Of a stretch of 8,980 bases of DNA, positions 1 to 6,577 are shown one piece after another. Source of the DNA: Thermoflexales bacterium (GTDB lineage: Bacteria > Chloroflexota > Anaerolineae > S140-20); the NCBI GenBank assembly GCA_015484715.1, contig WFUY01000242.1, positions 1-8,980 on the forward strand, read 5' to 3'. The notes beneath the pieces were generated by a model. The model did not search any database and was not told the origin of the DNA. It worked only from the letters and a program-made list of their open reading frames with translations. Numbering within the stretch: position 1 is the first letter of the stretch; each line of letters opens with the position of its first letter. Made by a program: the position numbers and the translations under genes.

Positions 1-197
1 CCTCTCCGGAGCCCGAGGAGAGCCCGTCACCGACGCCAACGGCCCCTAAGCGTTCCGTTGCGCCGACGCCTACGCCCTCTGCCACCCGGATTCCCGATCC
101 CCCCCTCGCCAGAGGGAAGCTCTCCCTGTGGTCCCTGCCGGCCTTGATCCTCCTGCTTGGTGGTGCGATCCTGATGCATCGGAAGATAAGGCGGTGA
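1..197 (+). CDS. C-terminal end of a surface protein with Pro/Thr-rich stalk and membrane anchor (partial)
   Basis: An open frame enters from the left edge (first full codon at 3) and stops with TGA at 195-197. It encodes about 64 residues. The first half is rich in Pro, Thr, Ser and Glu (repeated SP, TP and PTP units), typical of an extended, possibly glycosylated extracellular spacer. It is followed by one hydrophobic segment (LWSLPALILLLGGAILM) and a short basic tail (HRKIRR). This order of stalk, transmembrane helix and positive tail fits a protein whose N-terminal bulk lies outside the cell and which is held by a C-terminal helix. I see no LPXTG sorting motif. The functional domain lies outside the window, so no activity can be assigned. 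No start codon is visible, so this is only the 3' end. The gap to the next gene contains a promoter, so the two are probably separate transcription units. Confidence 0.7.
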   Translation, partial: SPEPEESPSPTPTAPKRSVAPTPTPSATRIPDPPLARGKLSLWSLPALILLLGGAILMHRKIRR

Positions 198-290
198 GAG
201 GGAGAGAGGCCCAACGCCCTCCGGGGCCGCCTTCCAAACCCCAGAAACCGGGATCAAAGCGCCGATAAGCCCGGAGCCTCACCAGCCTCC

Positions 291-319
291 TTGCCTCTTC
301 AAGAATCCTGGAGTACAAT
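291..319 (+). promoter_or_regulatory. Predicted sigma70-type promoter for the PIN-TRAM/cysS/rlmB operon
   Basis: A -35 box TTGCCT (291-296) and a -10 box TACAAT (314-319) are separated by 17 nt. Transcription would start near 326, leaving a leader of about 110 nt before the ATG at 440. The hexamers match the consensus at 4/6 and 5/6 positions. The whole 29-nt block is very similar to the promoter upstream of the ketoacyl synthase gene (minus strand 7979-8007), which supports it being functional. The remainder of the 198-439 gap holds short repeats and weak GC-rich dyads without U tracts. Confidence 0.55.
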
Positions 320-350
320 TCTGGAGGTGGTCGCTTGGTCAGGTGGTCCG

Positions 351-401
351 TGTCCCTTGCTCTCTGTCCCTTGTCCCTCAGTCGGCGGTCGGTGGTCGGC
401 A
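351..401 (+). repeat. Short direct and tandem repeats in the operon leader
   Basis: TGTCCCTTG occurs at 351-359 and again at 365-373. Three adjacent 7-nt units follow (GTCGGCG, GTCGGTG, GTCGGCA; 381-401). The block lies between the predicted promoter and the PIN-TRAM start codon, so it would be in the mRNA leader. No function is evident; slippage-generated intergenic filler is the simplest reading. Confidence 0.6.
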
Positions 402-439
402 GTTGGGACCTTTGACCGTTACTTTGCACAGGACTGGTG

Positions 440-1504
440 ATGAGCATTGAATTCTTCTTCCGCCTGGTTGGGATGGTCGTGATGGCCATTCTGGGATGGC
501 AGGTCGGCATCACGCTCTCAGGGGGAAGTACAGAAGCGGAGATCCGATACGTGCTGGTGCTCTCCCTGGCCGGTGCCGCCCTGGGCCTGCTCCTCACGCC
601 TTGGGTGACGACCCGTCCCTTCCGGGCGATCCGTCAGCAACTGCGCCAACTGCCGGCGCAGCAACTGGTCGCCGCAACCCTCGGCCTGATCGTCGGTCTG
701 ATCATCGCCGCTCTGCTCGCCTTCCCCATCTCCCTGCTCCCCCCTCCCTTTGGTCAGGTGCTCCCCTTCCTAGGCGCACTGTGCTTTGCCTACCTGGGCA
801 GCGCGGTGATGGTGATGCGCCAGAAGGACATCTTCGCCGTCTTCAGCGGGCGCTGGTCGGCGCGGGAGCGCGGGCTCGGCAGCCCTTCAGACAGCCGCCC
901 CATCCTGCTGGATACCAGCGTGATCATAGATGGGCGCATCGCCGACATCGCTCAGACCGGCTTTATCTCCGGGGAATTGCTGGTTCCCCGCTTCGTGCTC
1001 AACGAGCTCCAGTACATCGCCGACTCTCCTGACCGGCTGCGGCGCAACCGAGGCCGACGCGGCATGGAAGTCCTGCGTATCCTGCAGGAGGATGCCCCTA
1101 TCCCAGTCCGCATCACCGATATGGACATCGAAGGCACCCGCCAAGTGGACGACAAACTCATCCTATTGGCCAAGCGGCTCCACTGCCCCATTATGACCAA
1201 CGACTACAACTTGAACCGGGTGGCGGAACTGCAAGGGGTGCAAGTGATGAACATCAATGAGCTGGCTAATGCCGTGCGAGCCATCTATCTCCCCGGTGAG
1301 ACCCTGGAGATCGAGGTCATCCAGGAAGGCAAGGAGATCGGGCAGGGGGTCGGCTATCTGGACGATGGGACGATGGTGGTGGTGGAGAGCGGTCGGGACT
1401 ACATCGGCAAAACCATCCCGGTGATCGTCACCAAAGTTCTGCAAACGGCCGCCGGGCGGATGATCTTCGCCCGGCCTCACCTGGACAGCAGCCCCCAAAG
1501 ATGA
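440..1504 (+). CDS. YacL-like membrane protein with PIN nuclease and TRAM domains
   Basis: A 354-residue protein. Residues 1-130 hold about four hydrophobic segments (roughly 5-25, 38-56, 76-100 and 105-126). A PIN domain starts at ILLDTSVIIDGR (about 155). Its acidic residues are visible at D158 (LLDTS), E189 (VLNEL), D237 (QVDDK) and D255 (TNDYN), as expected for a metal-dependent RNase of the VapC/PIN fold. A TRAM RNA-binding domain covers about 285-345 (from PGETLEIEV to the RMIFARP end). Membrane segments plus PIN plus TRAM is the arrangement of Bacillus YacL. The substrate is unknown; a membrane-tethered RNA-processing role is inferred. GTG at 437 and ATG at 440 are both in frame. I prefer ATG because AGGA (430-433) sits 6 nt upstream. 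The TGA stop overlaps an ATG at 1501, and the next gene, cysS, is almost certainly co-transcribed. In Bacillus the yacL, cysS and rlmB genes also lie in one neighbourhood. Confidence 0.9.
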   Translation: MSIEFFFRLVGMVVMAILGWQVGITLSGGSTEAEIRYVLVLSLAGAALGLLLTPWVTTRPFRAIRQQLRQLPAQQLVAATLGLIVGLIIAALLAFPISLLPPPFGQVLPFLGALCFAYLGSAVMVMRQKDIFAVFSGRWSARERGLGSPSDSRPILLDTSVIIDGRIADIAQTGFISGELLVPRFVLNELQYIADSPDRLRRNRGRRGMEVLRILQEDAPIPVRITDMDIEGTRQVDDKLILLAKRLHCPIMTNDYNLNRVAELQGVQVMNINELANAVRAIYLPGETLEIEVIQEGKEIGQGVGYLDDGTMVVVESGRDYIGKTIPVIVTKVLQTAAGRMIFARPHLDSSPQR

Positions 1505-1524
1505 GCTTTCGGGAGGAAGCCTCC

Positions 1525-2985
1525 ATGAGCCTGCAGGTCTACAACTACCTCACCCGGAAAAAGGAGCCCTTCGTCCCCCTGCACGAGGGAGAGGTGCGGA
1601 TTTACGTCTGTGGCCCCACCGTCTACGACCACGCCCACCTGGGCCACGCCAAGACCTACATCTCCTTCGACGTGATCGTGCGCTACCTGCGCTTCAAGGG
1701 CTACCGGGTGAAGTACGTCCAGAACATCACCGATGTCGGTCACCTCCTGGAGACCGGTGAGGATCGCATCCTGAAGGGCGCCCGGCGGGAGCGGATGGAC
1801 CCGATGGAGCTGGTGGAGATCTACACCCGTAGCTACTTCGAGGATATGGATGCGCTGGGCGTCGTGCGCCCCAACATCTCCCCCCGGGCCAGTTGCCACA
1901 TCCCCGAGCAGATCGAGATGATCCGCGTCCTGCTGGAGAAGGGATACGCCTACGAAGTGGACGGCAACGTCTACTTCTCCGTGGAGAAGTTCCCCGAGTA
2001 CGGCAAGCTCTCAGGGCGAAAGGTCGAGGAACAGGAGCCGGGAGCCCGGGTGGCCGTGCGGGAGGAGAAACGCCATCCCGCCGACTTCGCCCTCTGGAAG
2101 CGGGCCGAGCCGGAGCACATCCTCCGCTGGCCCAGCCCCTGGGGATGGGGGTACCCGGGCTGGCACATCGAGTGCTCGGTGATGGCCACCAAGTACCTGG
2201 GGGAGACCTTTGACATCCACGGCGGCGGCGTGGACAACATCTTCCCCCACAACGACTGCGAGATCGCCCAGGCCGAGGCGGCGACGGGCAAGCCCTTCGC
2301 CCGCTACTGGCTGTTGACCGGCTCGCTGACGGTCAACGGGGTGAAGATGAGCAAGAGCCTGGGTAACTTCCTGACCATCAAAGATGCCCTGAAGCTCTAC
2401 AGCCCCTACACCCTTCGCTTCTTCATCCTCTCCAGCCACTACCGCAGCCCCGTTGACTTCAGCCGGGACGCGCTGGTGGCGGCGCGGCGGGGCGTGGAGC
2501 GGTTGCACAACACGGTGCGCCTGCTGCGGACCCGCCTGGAAGCGACGATGCCCTCGGGGACGGCGGACCTCTCGTACATGACCGACTTAGATTCCCACCG
2601 GGAGCGCTTCCTGGAAGCGATGGACGATGACTTCAACACGGCAGGAGCCCTGGCCGCCCTCTTCGAGCTGAACAAGGAAGTCAACCAGCTCCTCAGTTCC
2701 GGCCAGCCCCTCAGCCGGGGCACCCTGGCCGCCATTGACCAACTCTACCGGGAGCTGGGGGGCAAAGTGTTGGGCATCATCCCTGACGATCTGGGACCCA
2801 CCAGGGAGAAACGGGGCTTGGAGAGCAACCTAATCCAACTGCTGGTGGACCTGCGCAACGAGTACCGCCAGGCGAAAGAGTGGGACAAGGCGGATATGAT
2901 TCGGGACCGCCTTCTGGTGCTGGGCGTCGCCCTGGAGGACCGCCCGGACGGCACGACCTGGCGGTACGTGGAGGATGAAGACTGA
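1525..2985 (+). CDS. cysS: Cysteinyl-tRNA synthetase
   Basis: A class I aminoacyl-tRNA synthetase that charges tRNA-Cys in the cytoplasm. All hallmark motifs are present in the 486-residue protein: YVCGPTVYD with the first zinc-ligand Cys (C29), the HIGH-type motif HLGH (38-41), GWHIECS with a second zinc-ligand Cys (C217), the zinc-ligand region [10 protein letters not shown] (H242, E246) and KMSKS (274-278). The C-terminal DALR-like and anticodon-binding region is complete, ending near [15 protein letters not shown]. Length is normal for the family. I chose ATG 1525: GGAGG at 1512-1516 lies 8 nt upstream, and [16 protein letters not shown] matches the usual N-terminus. An in-frame ATG at 1501 overlaps the upstream stop codon and would add eight residues without a good ribosome site. 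The gene sits 20 nt after the PIN-TRAM stop and 14 nt before rlmB, so all three form an operon. No anomaly was seen. Confidence 0.97.
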   Translation: MSLQVYNYLTRKKEPFVPLHEGEVRIYVCGPTVYDHAHLGHAKTYISFDVIVRYLRFKGYRVKYVQNITDVGHLLETGEDRILKGARRERMDPMELVEIYTRSYFEDMDALGVVRPNISPRASCHIPEQIEMIRVLLEKGYAYEVDGNVYFSVEKFPEYGKLSGRKVEEQEPGARVAVREEKRHPADFALWKRAEPEHILRWPSPWGWGYPGWHIECSVMATKYLGETFDIHGGGVDNIFPHNDCEIAQAEAATGKPFARYWLLTGSLTVNGVKMSKSLGNFLTIKDALKLYSPYTLRFFILSSHYRSPVDFSRDALVAARRGVERLHNTVRLLRTRLEATMPSGTADLSYMTDLDSHRERFLEAMDDDFNTAGALAALFELNKEVNQLLSSGQPLSRGTLAAIDQLYRELGGKVLGIIPDDLGPTREKRGLESNLIQLLVDLRNEYRQAKEWDKADMIRDRLLVLGVALEDRPDGTTWRYVEDED

Positions 2986-2999
2986 GCCGTTCCGACAGG

Positions 3000-3749
3000 A
3001 TGGGTCTCCCCGGCTATGAGCACATCTATGGCCGCCAGGCAGTACGGGAGGTGCTGCGGGCCGGCCGCCGTCGGGTCCACCGCCTCCTCCTCGCCCAGGG
3101 CGTCCGGGTCAAGGGTGGGGTGGAGGAGATCCTGAGGCTGGCCGAGCGGCAGGCGATCCCGGTGCAGCCCGTTCCCCGCCGAGAACTGGACCGGATCCAC
3201 CCAGGACACCAGGGGGTTGCCCTTGAGGCAACCCCCTATCCCTATGTGGACCTGGATGCCATCCTGCGCCGGCCGGCGCAGCGCGGCGAGGTGCCGTTGT
3301 TGCTGCTCCTGGACTGTCTGCAAGATCCCCAGAACTTCGGCTCCCTGCTGCGCACGGCCGAGGCGACCGGTGTCCACGGCGTCATCATCCCCCAGCGGCA
3401 CGCGGTGGGGGTGACGCCGACCGTGGTCAACACGTCGTCCGGAGCCGTGGAGCACCTGCTGGTCGCCCGCGTGGTCAACCTGGCCCGCACGATGGCTCGC
3501 CTCCGGGAGGCGGGGATCTGGCTGGCGGGGCTGGAGAACCTCCCCCAGGCCCACGACTACACCCAGGTGGACCTGACCGTCCCCCTGGGTGTGGTCGTGG
3601 GCAGCGAGGGGAAGGGGCTGCGGCGTCTGGTCCGGGAGCGGTGCGACCTCCTGCTCCGGCTCCCGATGCGAGGGCGCATCAACTCCCTGAACGCTGCCGT
3701 CGCCGGCTCCATCGTGCTCTACGAAGTGCTCCGGCAGCGGGAGGGATGA
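3000..3749 (+). CDS. rlmB: SpoU-family 23S rRNA 2'-O-methyltransferase, RlmB type
   Basis: A 249-residue SAM-dependent RNA ribose methyltransferase. The N-terminal part (about 6-85) fits the SpoU substrate-binding domain, starting with the typical YEHIYGRQAVREVL. The SPOUT catalytic domain follows, with its three motifs visible: motif 1 DPQNFGSLLRTAEATGV (N112, R118), motif 2 VVVGSEGKGLRRLV (E203) and motif 3 LPMRGRINSLNAAVAGSIVL (N228, S229, N231). RlmB methylates the 2'-O of G2251 in the 23S P-loop in E. coli. The exact target here is inferred; a related TrmH-family rRNA target is the main alternative. The start at ATG 3000 follows a weak AGG immediately upstream, so translation may be coupled to cysS, which ends 14 nt earlier. 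The gene converges on the cytochrome gene with only 4 nt between stop codons, so no intergenic terminator can fit. Confidence 0.92.
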   Translation: MGLPGYEHIYGRQAVREVLRAGRRRVHRLLLAQGVRVKGGVEEILRLAERQAIPVQPVPRRELDRIHPGHQGVALEATPYPYVDLDAILRRPAQRGEVPLLLLLDCLQDPQNFGSLLRTAEATGVHGVIIPQRHAVGVTPTVVNTSSGAVEHLLVARVVNLARTMARLREAGIWLAGLENLPQAHDYTQVDLTVPLGVVVGSEGKGLRRLVRERCDLLLRLPMRGRINSLNAAVAGSIVLYEVLRQREG

Positions 3750-3753
3750 TCCC

Positions 3754-6021
3754 TCACGCACGCTGCTCCGACGAGTCGTCCTTCTCCTTCTCTGCCTTCT
3801 CGGCCAGGGCCGCCCTCAGCTCTTCCGACAGAGGGGTATCCCCGATGGCCGGCCGGCCGGTGATCCGCTCGTACCAGAGGGGATGGTGCAGCCGGGCCCA
3901 TCCCTTGGTCACCCAGCCGGCGAAGATCGCCTGCAGGGTGCCCGGGTTCGCCCCCGTGCTCAGGTAGATGTGGGAAAGCACGCCCGAGATGCCGAAGAAG
4001 GCCGCCAGATCGTGGACGACGATGGCGACGAAGACCAGGTCGTTGGGCAGGGACTTCCTGAAGAAGAGGATGATCCCGGTGACCAGGAGGGTGAGGCCGC
4101 CGATGACGACGGTCCAGAAGTAGACCTTCTGTCCCGCATTGAAGCGGTCGGCCGGCACCGGTTCGTGCCCGCCCAGGTAGCCGCCCAGCTTGCGCAGCCA
4201 CTCTCGGTCGCTGGGGACCAGCACCGCGTCGCGCCACCAGAGGACGAACATCAGGAGCACGCCTGCGCCGAAGACGAAGCCCAGCCAGCCGTGCCAGGCG
4301 CGGGGGGTGACGGTGCTGTTGAAGATCAACTGCAACCACCGCCCGCCGTTAAAGGCGAAGGCCAAGCCCGTGAGCGCCAGGAAGAGGAAAGTTATCAGGA
4401 CCACCAGGTGGACTAAGCGCTCGAACCAGTTGAACCGCTCGATCCGCTCGTAGTCATCCCCTCGGGGGTCCATAGGCCGGCCGCCGAAGTCGTGGGGTCC
4501 GTAGCGGGTGAAGTGGAGCGTGGTGGCGAAGAAGACGAGCATAATCAGCCCGCCGATCCAGGGGCGCACCAACGGACAGTGGACGGCGCAGAGGGTGTAG
4601 CTGAAGTCGCTCACCCCGATGGTCCAGCGCACCGGCTCGACGACCGGATTGCCCGTCTCGTCGAAGGGGTCCACGATGTGGGTCCGCTGGAAGAACTCCC
4701 CCTGGAAGCCGTGGCAGTCCACGCACCCACCGGCTCCCAGCGCCTCCTCGGCCGGCGCGACGTTGTGGCTGATGGAGAAGGCTTCGCTGACACACTCCGG
4801 CGCAGGATGGCCGGTCAGGGTGCCGTCGGGACCGAACTCCCACAGCTTGTCCCCCTTGACGAAGACGGGATGCACCTGGGTGAAGCGGGCGTTGCCGGCC
4901 AGCGTCTGCTCCAGGGCCCGCAGCCCGGCTGTGATCTCCTCGGGCCGGTTCACCTCGGGGAAGCCATCCCCGTTGTCATCGGTGACCTGGTCCTTGTACT
5001 GCTCCCAGGCTGCCGCCAGCTCCCGCGCGAAGAGGGGGTAGACGACTCCATCGGCATCCCGGTTCCCCCACCAGATGCCGAAGATGGGGTTGACGGGGTG
5101 GATCTGACCATCGAAGAACTCGTAGGCCGGATACCAATCGGCCGGCTGTCCCCACTTCTCCGCCTCGCCGATGATGTCCCAGTGGAGGCTGCCGTAGGTG
5201 GAATCAAAGTACTCCCCCGCCGCCCGGTGCTTCTGGGGGATGTGGCAGGTCTCGCAGGCGATGGTCTCCAGATGCGAGGGTGGGATGTTCAAGTGCTGCG
5301 GGATGGAAGCCCCCAGATAGCCGGTGGTGTGGCAATCCTCGCAGGTGCGCATCGTGTTGTCCAAGTCGTCGCGCACCGTCTCGATGGTGGTATGCCCCTT
5401 GGCGAAGTTGTGGGCCAGGTCGCCCGGGTGACAGTCCACACAGTGGATGCCTTGCTGGTTGTGGACATCGGGGTTGATGGGATCGTCCCAACTGAAGCCC
5501 CGCTTCTTCATATCGGCCGGCCCATGGCACTGCATACAGTTGGCGTCCGCAGGGCGGTAGTTGATGGACAGCACGACTTTGCCGTCCTCGTTGAAGAGAC
5601 GCCGATTGTAAACCACCGTAGGGGTCTCCCCAGTGAGCTGTTTGGTCTCAGGGTTGAAGATGCGCCCCTTGACCACGCCCAGCCGACCGGCCGCCGTCGC
5701 AGCCCACTTCAGGTTCCAGCTCTTGAGCTGACCGATCCGTCCCTTCCAGTCGTACTCGGGTGAATGGCAGATCAGGCAGTCGGCTTCCAACACGCCGCTC
5801 TTGTCCCAGTGGCTGCCGATGTAGTCCCCGTCCAAGGAGTCCCGCAGCGCCGGATTGGCAGCCAGCGTCACGTCATAACGCTTGCCCTCGCGGTCGTGCT
5901 CCAGGGGGCCGCCACCCGGGTGGCAGCCGGCGCAGGGAGGCAAGTTGGGCGGTGCTGTGGTCACCCACTGCCAGACGGTGATGTCTATCTCGTCGGGGCT
6001 CTCGTTGTGCTTTTTCGCCAA
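3754..6021 (-). CDS. Heptahaem cytochrome c domain fused to FdnI-like cytochrome b (main part of an interrupted octahaem gene)
   Basis: A 755-residue frame, in the same phase as the 6411-6040 segment and separated from it only by a TGA. Numbering here is from TTG 6021; add 130 for the joined 885-codon protein. Seven CXXCH haem sites lie at 30, 82, 162, 194, 227, 256 and 433. A conserved-looking SHNV follows C410, a possible distal haem ligand. An EF-hand-like loop (DDNGDGF, 348-354) may bind calcium. From about 484 there are five membrane helices (about 487-504, 537-557, 577-596, 633-654 and 662-687). The last four resemble formate dehydrogenase gamma subunits: H538, H577, H670 and H684 are placed as bis-His haem b ligands, with 39- and 14-residue spacings like those of FdnI. 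The role inferred is quinone/quinol electron exchange with extracytoplasmic haems; the substrate is unknown. TTG 6021 has no ribosome site and the segment lacks a signal peptide, so independent expression would not yield a working cytochrome. Readthrough or a repaired codon is more likely. No other interruption is present. Confidence 0.85.
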   Translation of the reverse strand: MAKKHNESPDEIDITVWQWVTTAPPNLPPCAGCHPGGGPLEHDREGKRYDVTLAANPALRDSLDGDYIGSHWDKSGVLEADCLICHSPEYDWKGRIGQLKSWNLKWAATAAGRLGVVKGRIFNPETKQLTGETPTVVYNRRLFNEDGKVVLSINYRPADANCMQCHGPADMKKRGFSWDDPINPDVHNQQGIHCVDCHPGDLAHNFAKGHTTIETVRDDLDNTMRTCEDCHTTGYLGASIPQHLNIPPSHLETIACETCHIPQKHRAAGEYFDSTYGSLHWDIIGEAEKWGQPADWYPAYEFFDGQIHPVNPIFGIWWGNRDADGVVYPLFARELAAAWEQYKDQVTDDNGDGFPEVNRPEEITAGLRALEQTLAGNARFTQVHPVFVKGDKLWEFGPDGTLTGHPAPECVSEAFSISHNVAPAEEALGAGGCVDCHGFQGEFFQRTHIVDPFDETGNPVVEPVRWTIGVSDFSYTLCAVHCPLVRPWIGGLIMLVFFATTLHFTRYGPHDFGGRPMDPRGDDYERIERFNWFERLVHLVVLITFLFLALTGLAFAFNGGRWLQLIFNSTVTPRAWHGWLGFVFGAGVLLMFVLWWRDAVLVPSDREWLRKLGGYLGGHEPVPADRFNAGQKVYFWTVVIGGLTLLVTGIILFFRKSLPNDLVFVAIVVHDLAAFFGISGVLSHIYLSTGANPGTLQAIFAGWVTKGWARLHHPLWYERITGRPAIGDTPLSEELRAALAEKAEKEKDDSSEQRA

Positions 6022-6042
6022 CTGGCGAAAGGAGGGCGGTCA
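6013..6042 (-). other. In-frame TGA followed by a SECIS-like stem-loop
   Basis: On the minus strand, codon 124 of the cytochrome frame is TGA (6042-6040), followed 9 nt later by a perfect 7-bp stem TTTCGCC/GGCGAAA (6030-6024 and 6019-6013) with loop AGTT (6023-6020). The loop begins 16 nt after the TGA and has G in its second position. This resembles the geometry of bacterial selenocysteine insertion elements such as E. coli fdhF, where a short stem with a G in its apical loop follows UGA closely. The frame reads GKY-TGA-PPSFRQLAKKH without any shift. Alternatives are a TGG-to-TGA nonsense mutation or a base-call error, with the hairpin a coincidence. Confidence 0.5.
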
Positions 6043-6411
6043 GTACTTCCCGAACATGCCGTCGGAGAGTACCCACGGCCGTTCGGGGTCAAAGTGATCG
6101 TTGATGACATCCGCGCCCTGCTGGAAGTGGTATCCCAGCGTAATGGTGGCGTAGTCGTGGCATCCCTCGGCCCCGCAGGTTTGGCGGGGGCTGTAGGGCT
6201 GATCCGCGTTCTCGCCGGTTAGCGGATTGATCACCTCACCGGTCTCGGTGCGCAGGAAGAAGGGGGGATGCTGCTTGGGGACGACCTGGGCCGGAGGGGC
6301 TTCTACCGGTCCGGCCAACACTCCCGTGCTCCAGAGGAGTCCGGCAGCCAGCACCAGGGCCATCGCTGCTAGGACTCCCCCTATCCCTCTGAGGAGATCG
6401 TGGACTCTCAT
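6040..6411 (-). CDS. N-terminal segment of the octahaem cytochrome c/b fusion (signal peptide plus first haem site)
   Basis: This 123-residue frame ends at a TGA that is in phase with the following 755-residue cytochrome. It starts with a signal peptide or anchor (MRVHDLLRGIGGV, then a hydrophobic run to about residue 33 with an AGP cleavage-like site), which would export the haem domain. One haem site is visible, CGAEGCH at 79-85, with CX4CH spacing instead of CXXCH. The segment ends WVLSDGMFGKY. Alone it is too short to be a functional multihaem protein, so I read it as the beginning of one 885-codon gene running 6411 to 3754. Start choice is firm: AAGGAGG (minus strand, 6425-6419) lies 7 nt before the ATG. 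The gene has its own regulated promoter and is 166 nt downstream of the ketoacyl synthase gene on the same strand. A database may list it as a separate small cytochrome or as part of a pseudogene. Confidence 0.8.
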   Translation of the reverse strand: MRVHDLLRGIGGVLAAMALVLAAGLLWSTGVLAGPVEAPPAQVVPKQHPPFFLRTETGEVINPLTGENADQPYSPRQTCGAEGCHDYATITLGYHFQQGADVINDHFDPERPWVLSDGMFGKY

Positions 6412-6471
6412 AACTCTCCCTCCTTAATCGAATCAAGGAGCTCAAAAGTAGCGAGGGGATACACATCTATC

Positions 6472-6514
6472 ATCATATGCGTTTGGAGGGAGAGAGCTAG
6501 TGATAAACGTCACA
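6472..6514 (-). promoter_or_regulatory. CRP/FNR-type activator site and promoter of the octahaem cytochrome
   Basis: On the minus strand the 16-mer TGTGACGTTTATCACT (6514-6499) contains the perfect dyad GTGA-N6-TCAC, the core of CRP-like and HcpR-like operators. A -10 box TATGAT lies at 6477-6472, giving a start near 6465. The dyad centre (between 6506 and 6507) then falls at -41.5, the textbook position for class II activation, and no good -35 box is needed. The leader is about 54 nt and ends in the AAGGAGG ribosome site. The regulator's identity is not visible here. The remaining sequence from 6412 to 6577 shows nothing else I can support. Confidence 0.55.
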
Positions 6515-6577
6515 TTCAGGAAACGCGCTTTGTCATTCTCAACATTTATAAGATGAATGGTTGCTCATTCCTCCTGC

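Noticed and set aside
412..440. TTGACC as a second -35 box just before the PIN-TRAM gene
   Set aside because: No acceptable -10 box lies at the right distance; it would overlap the ribosome site and start codon.
4492..5763. 423-codon open frame on the plus strand opposite the cytochrome gene
   Set aside because: It is a shadow of the multihaem frame. It has no ribosome site or domain, and its Val/Asp/Gly-rich make-up is typical of antisense reading.
6013..6030. The hairpin at 6013-6030 as a transcription terminator
   Set aside because: On the minus strand it is followed by an A-run, not a U-run, and on the plus strand by GGAGGG; it lies inside coding sequence.
6040..6042. TGA read as Trp through an alternative genetic code
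   Set aside because: The PIN-TRAM, cysS, rlmB and cytochrome genes all end in TGA at sensible positions, so TGA is a stop in this genome.
6545..6577. Rho-independent terminator after the ketoacyl synthase gene
   Set aside because: The only dyad, GAATG/CATTC, is weak, A/T-containing and lacks a U tract.
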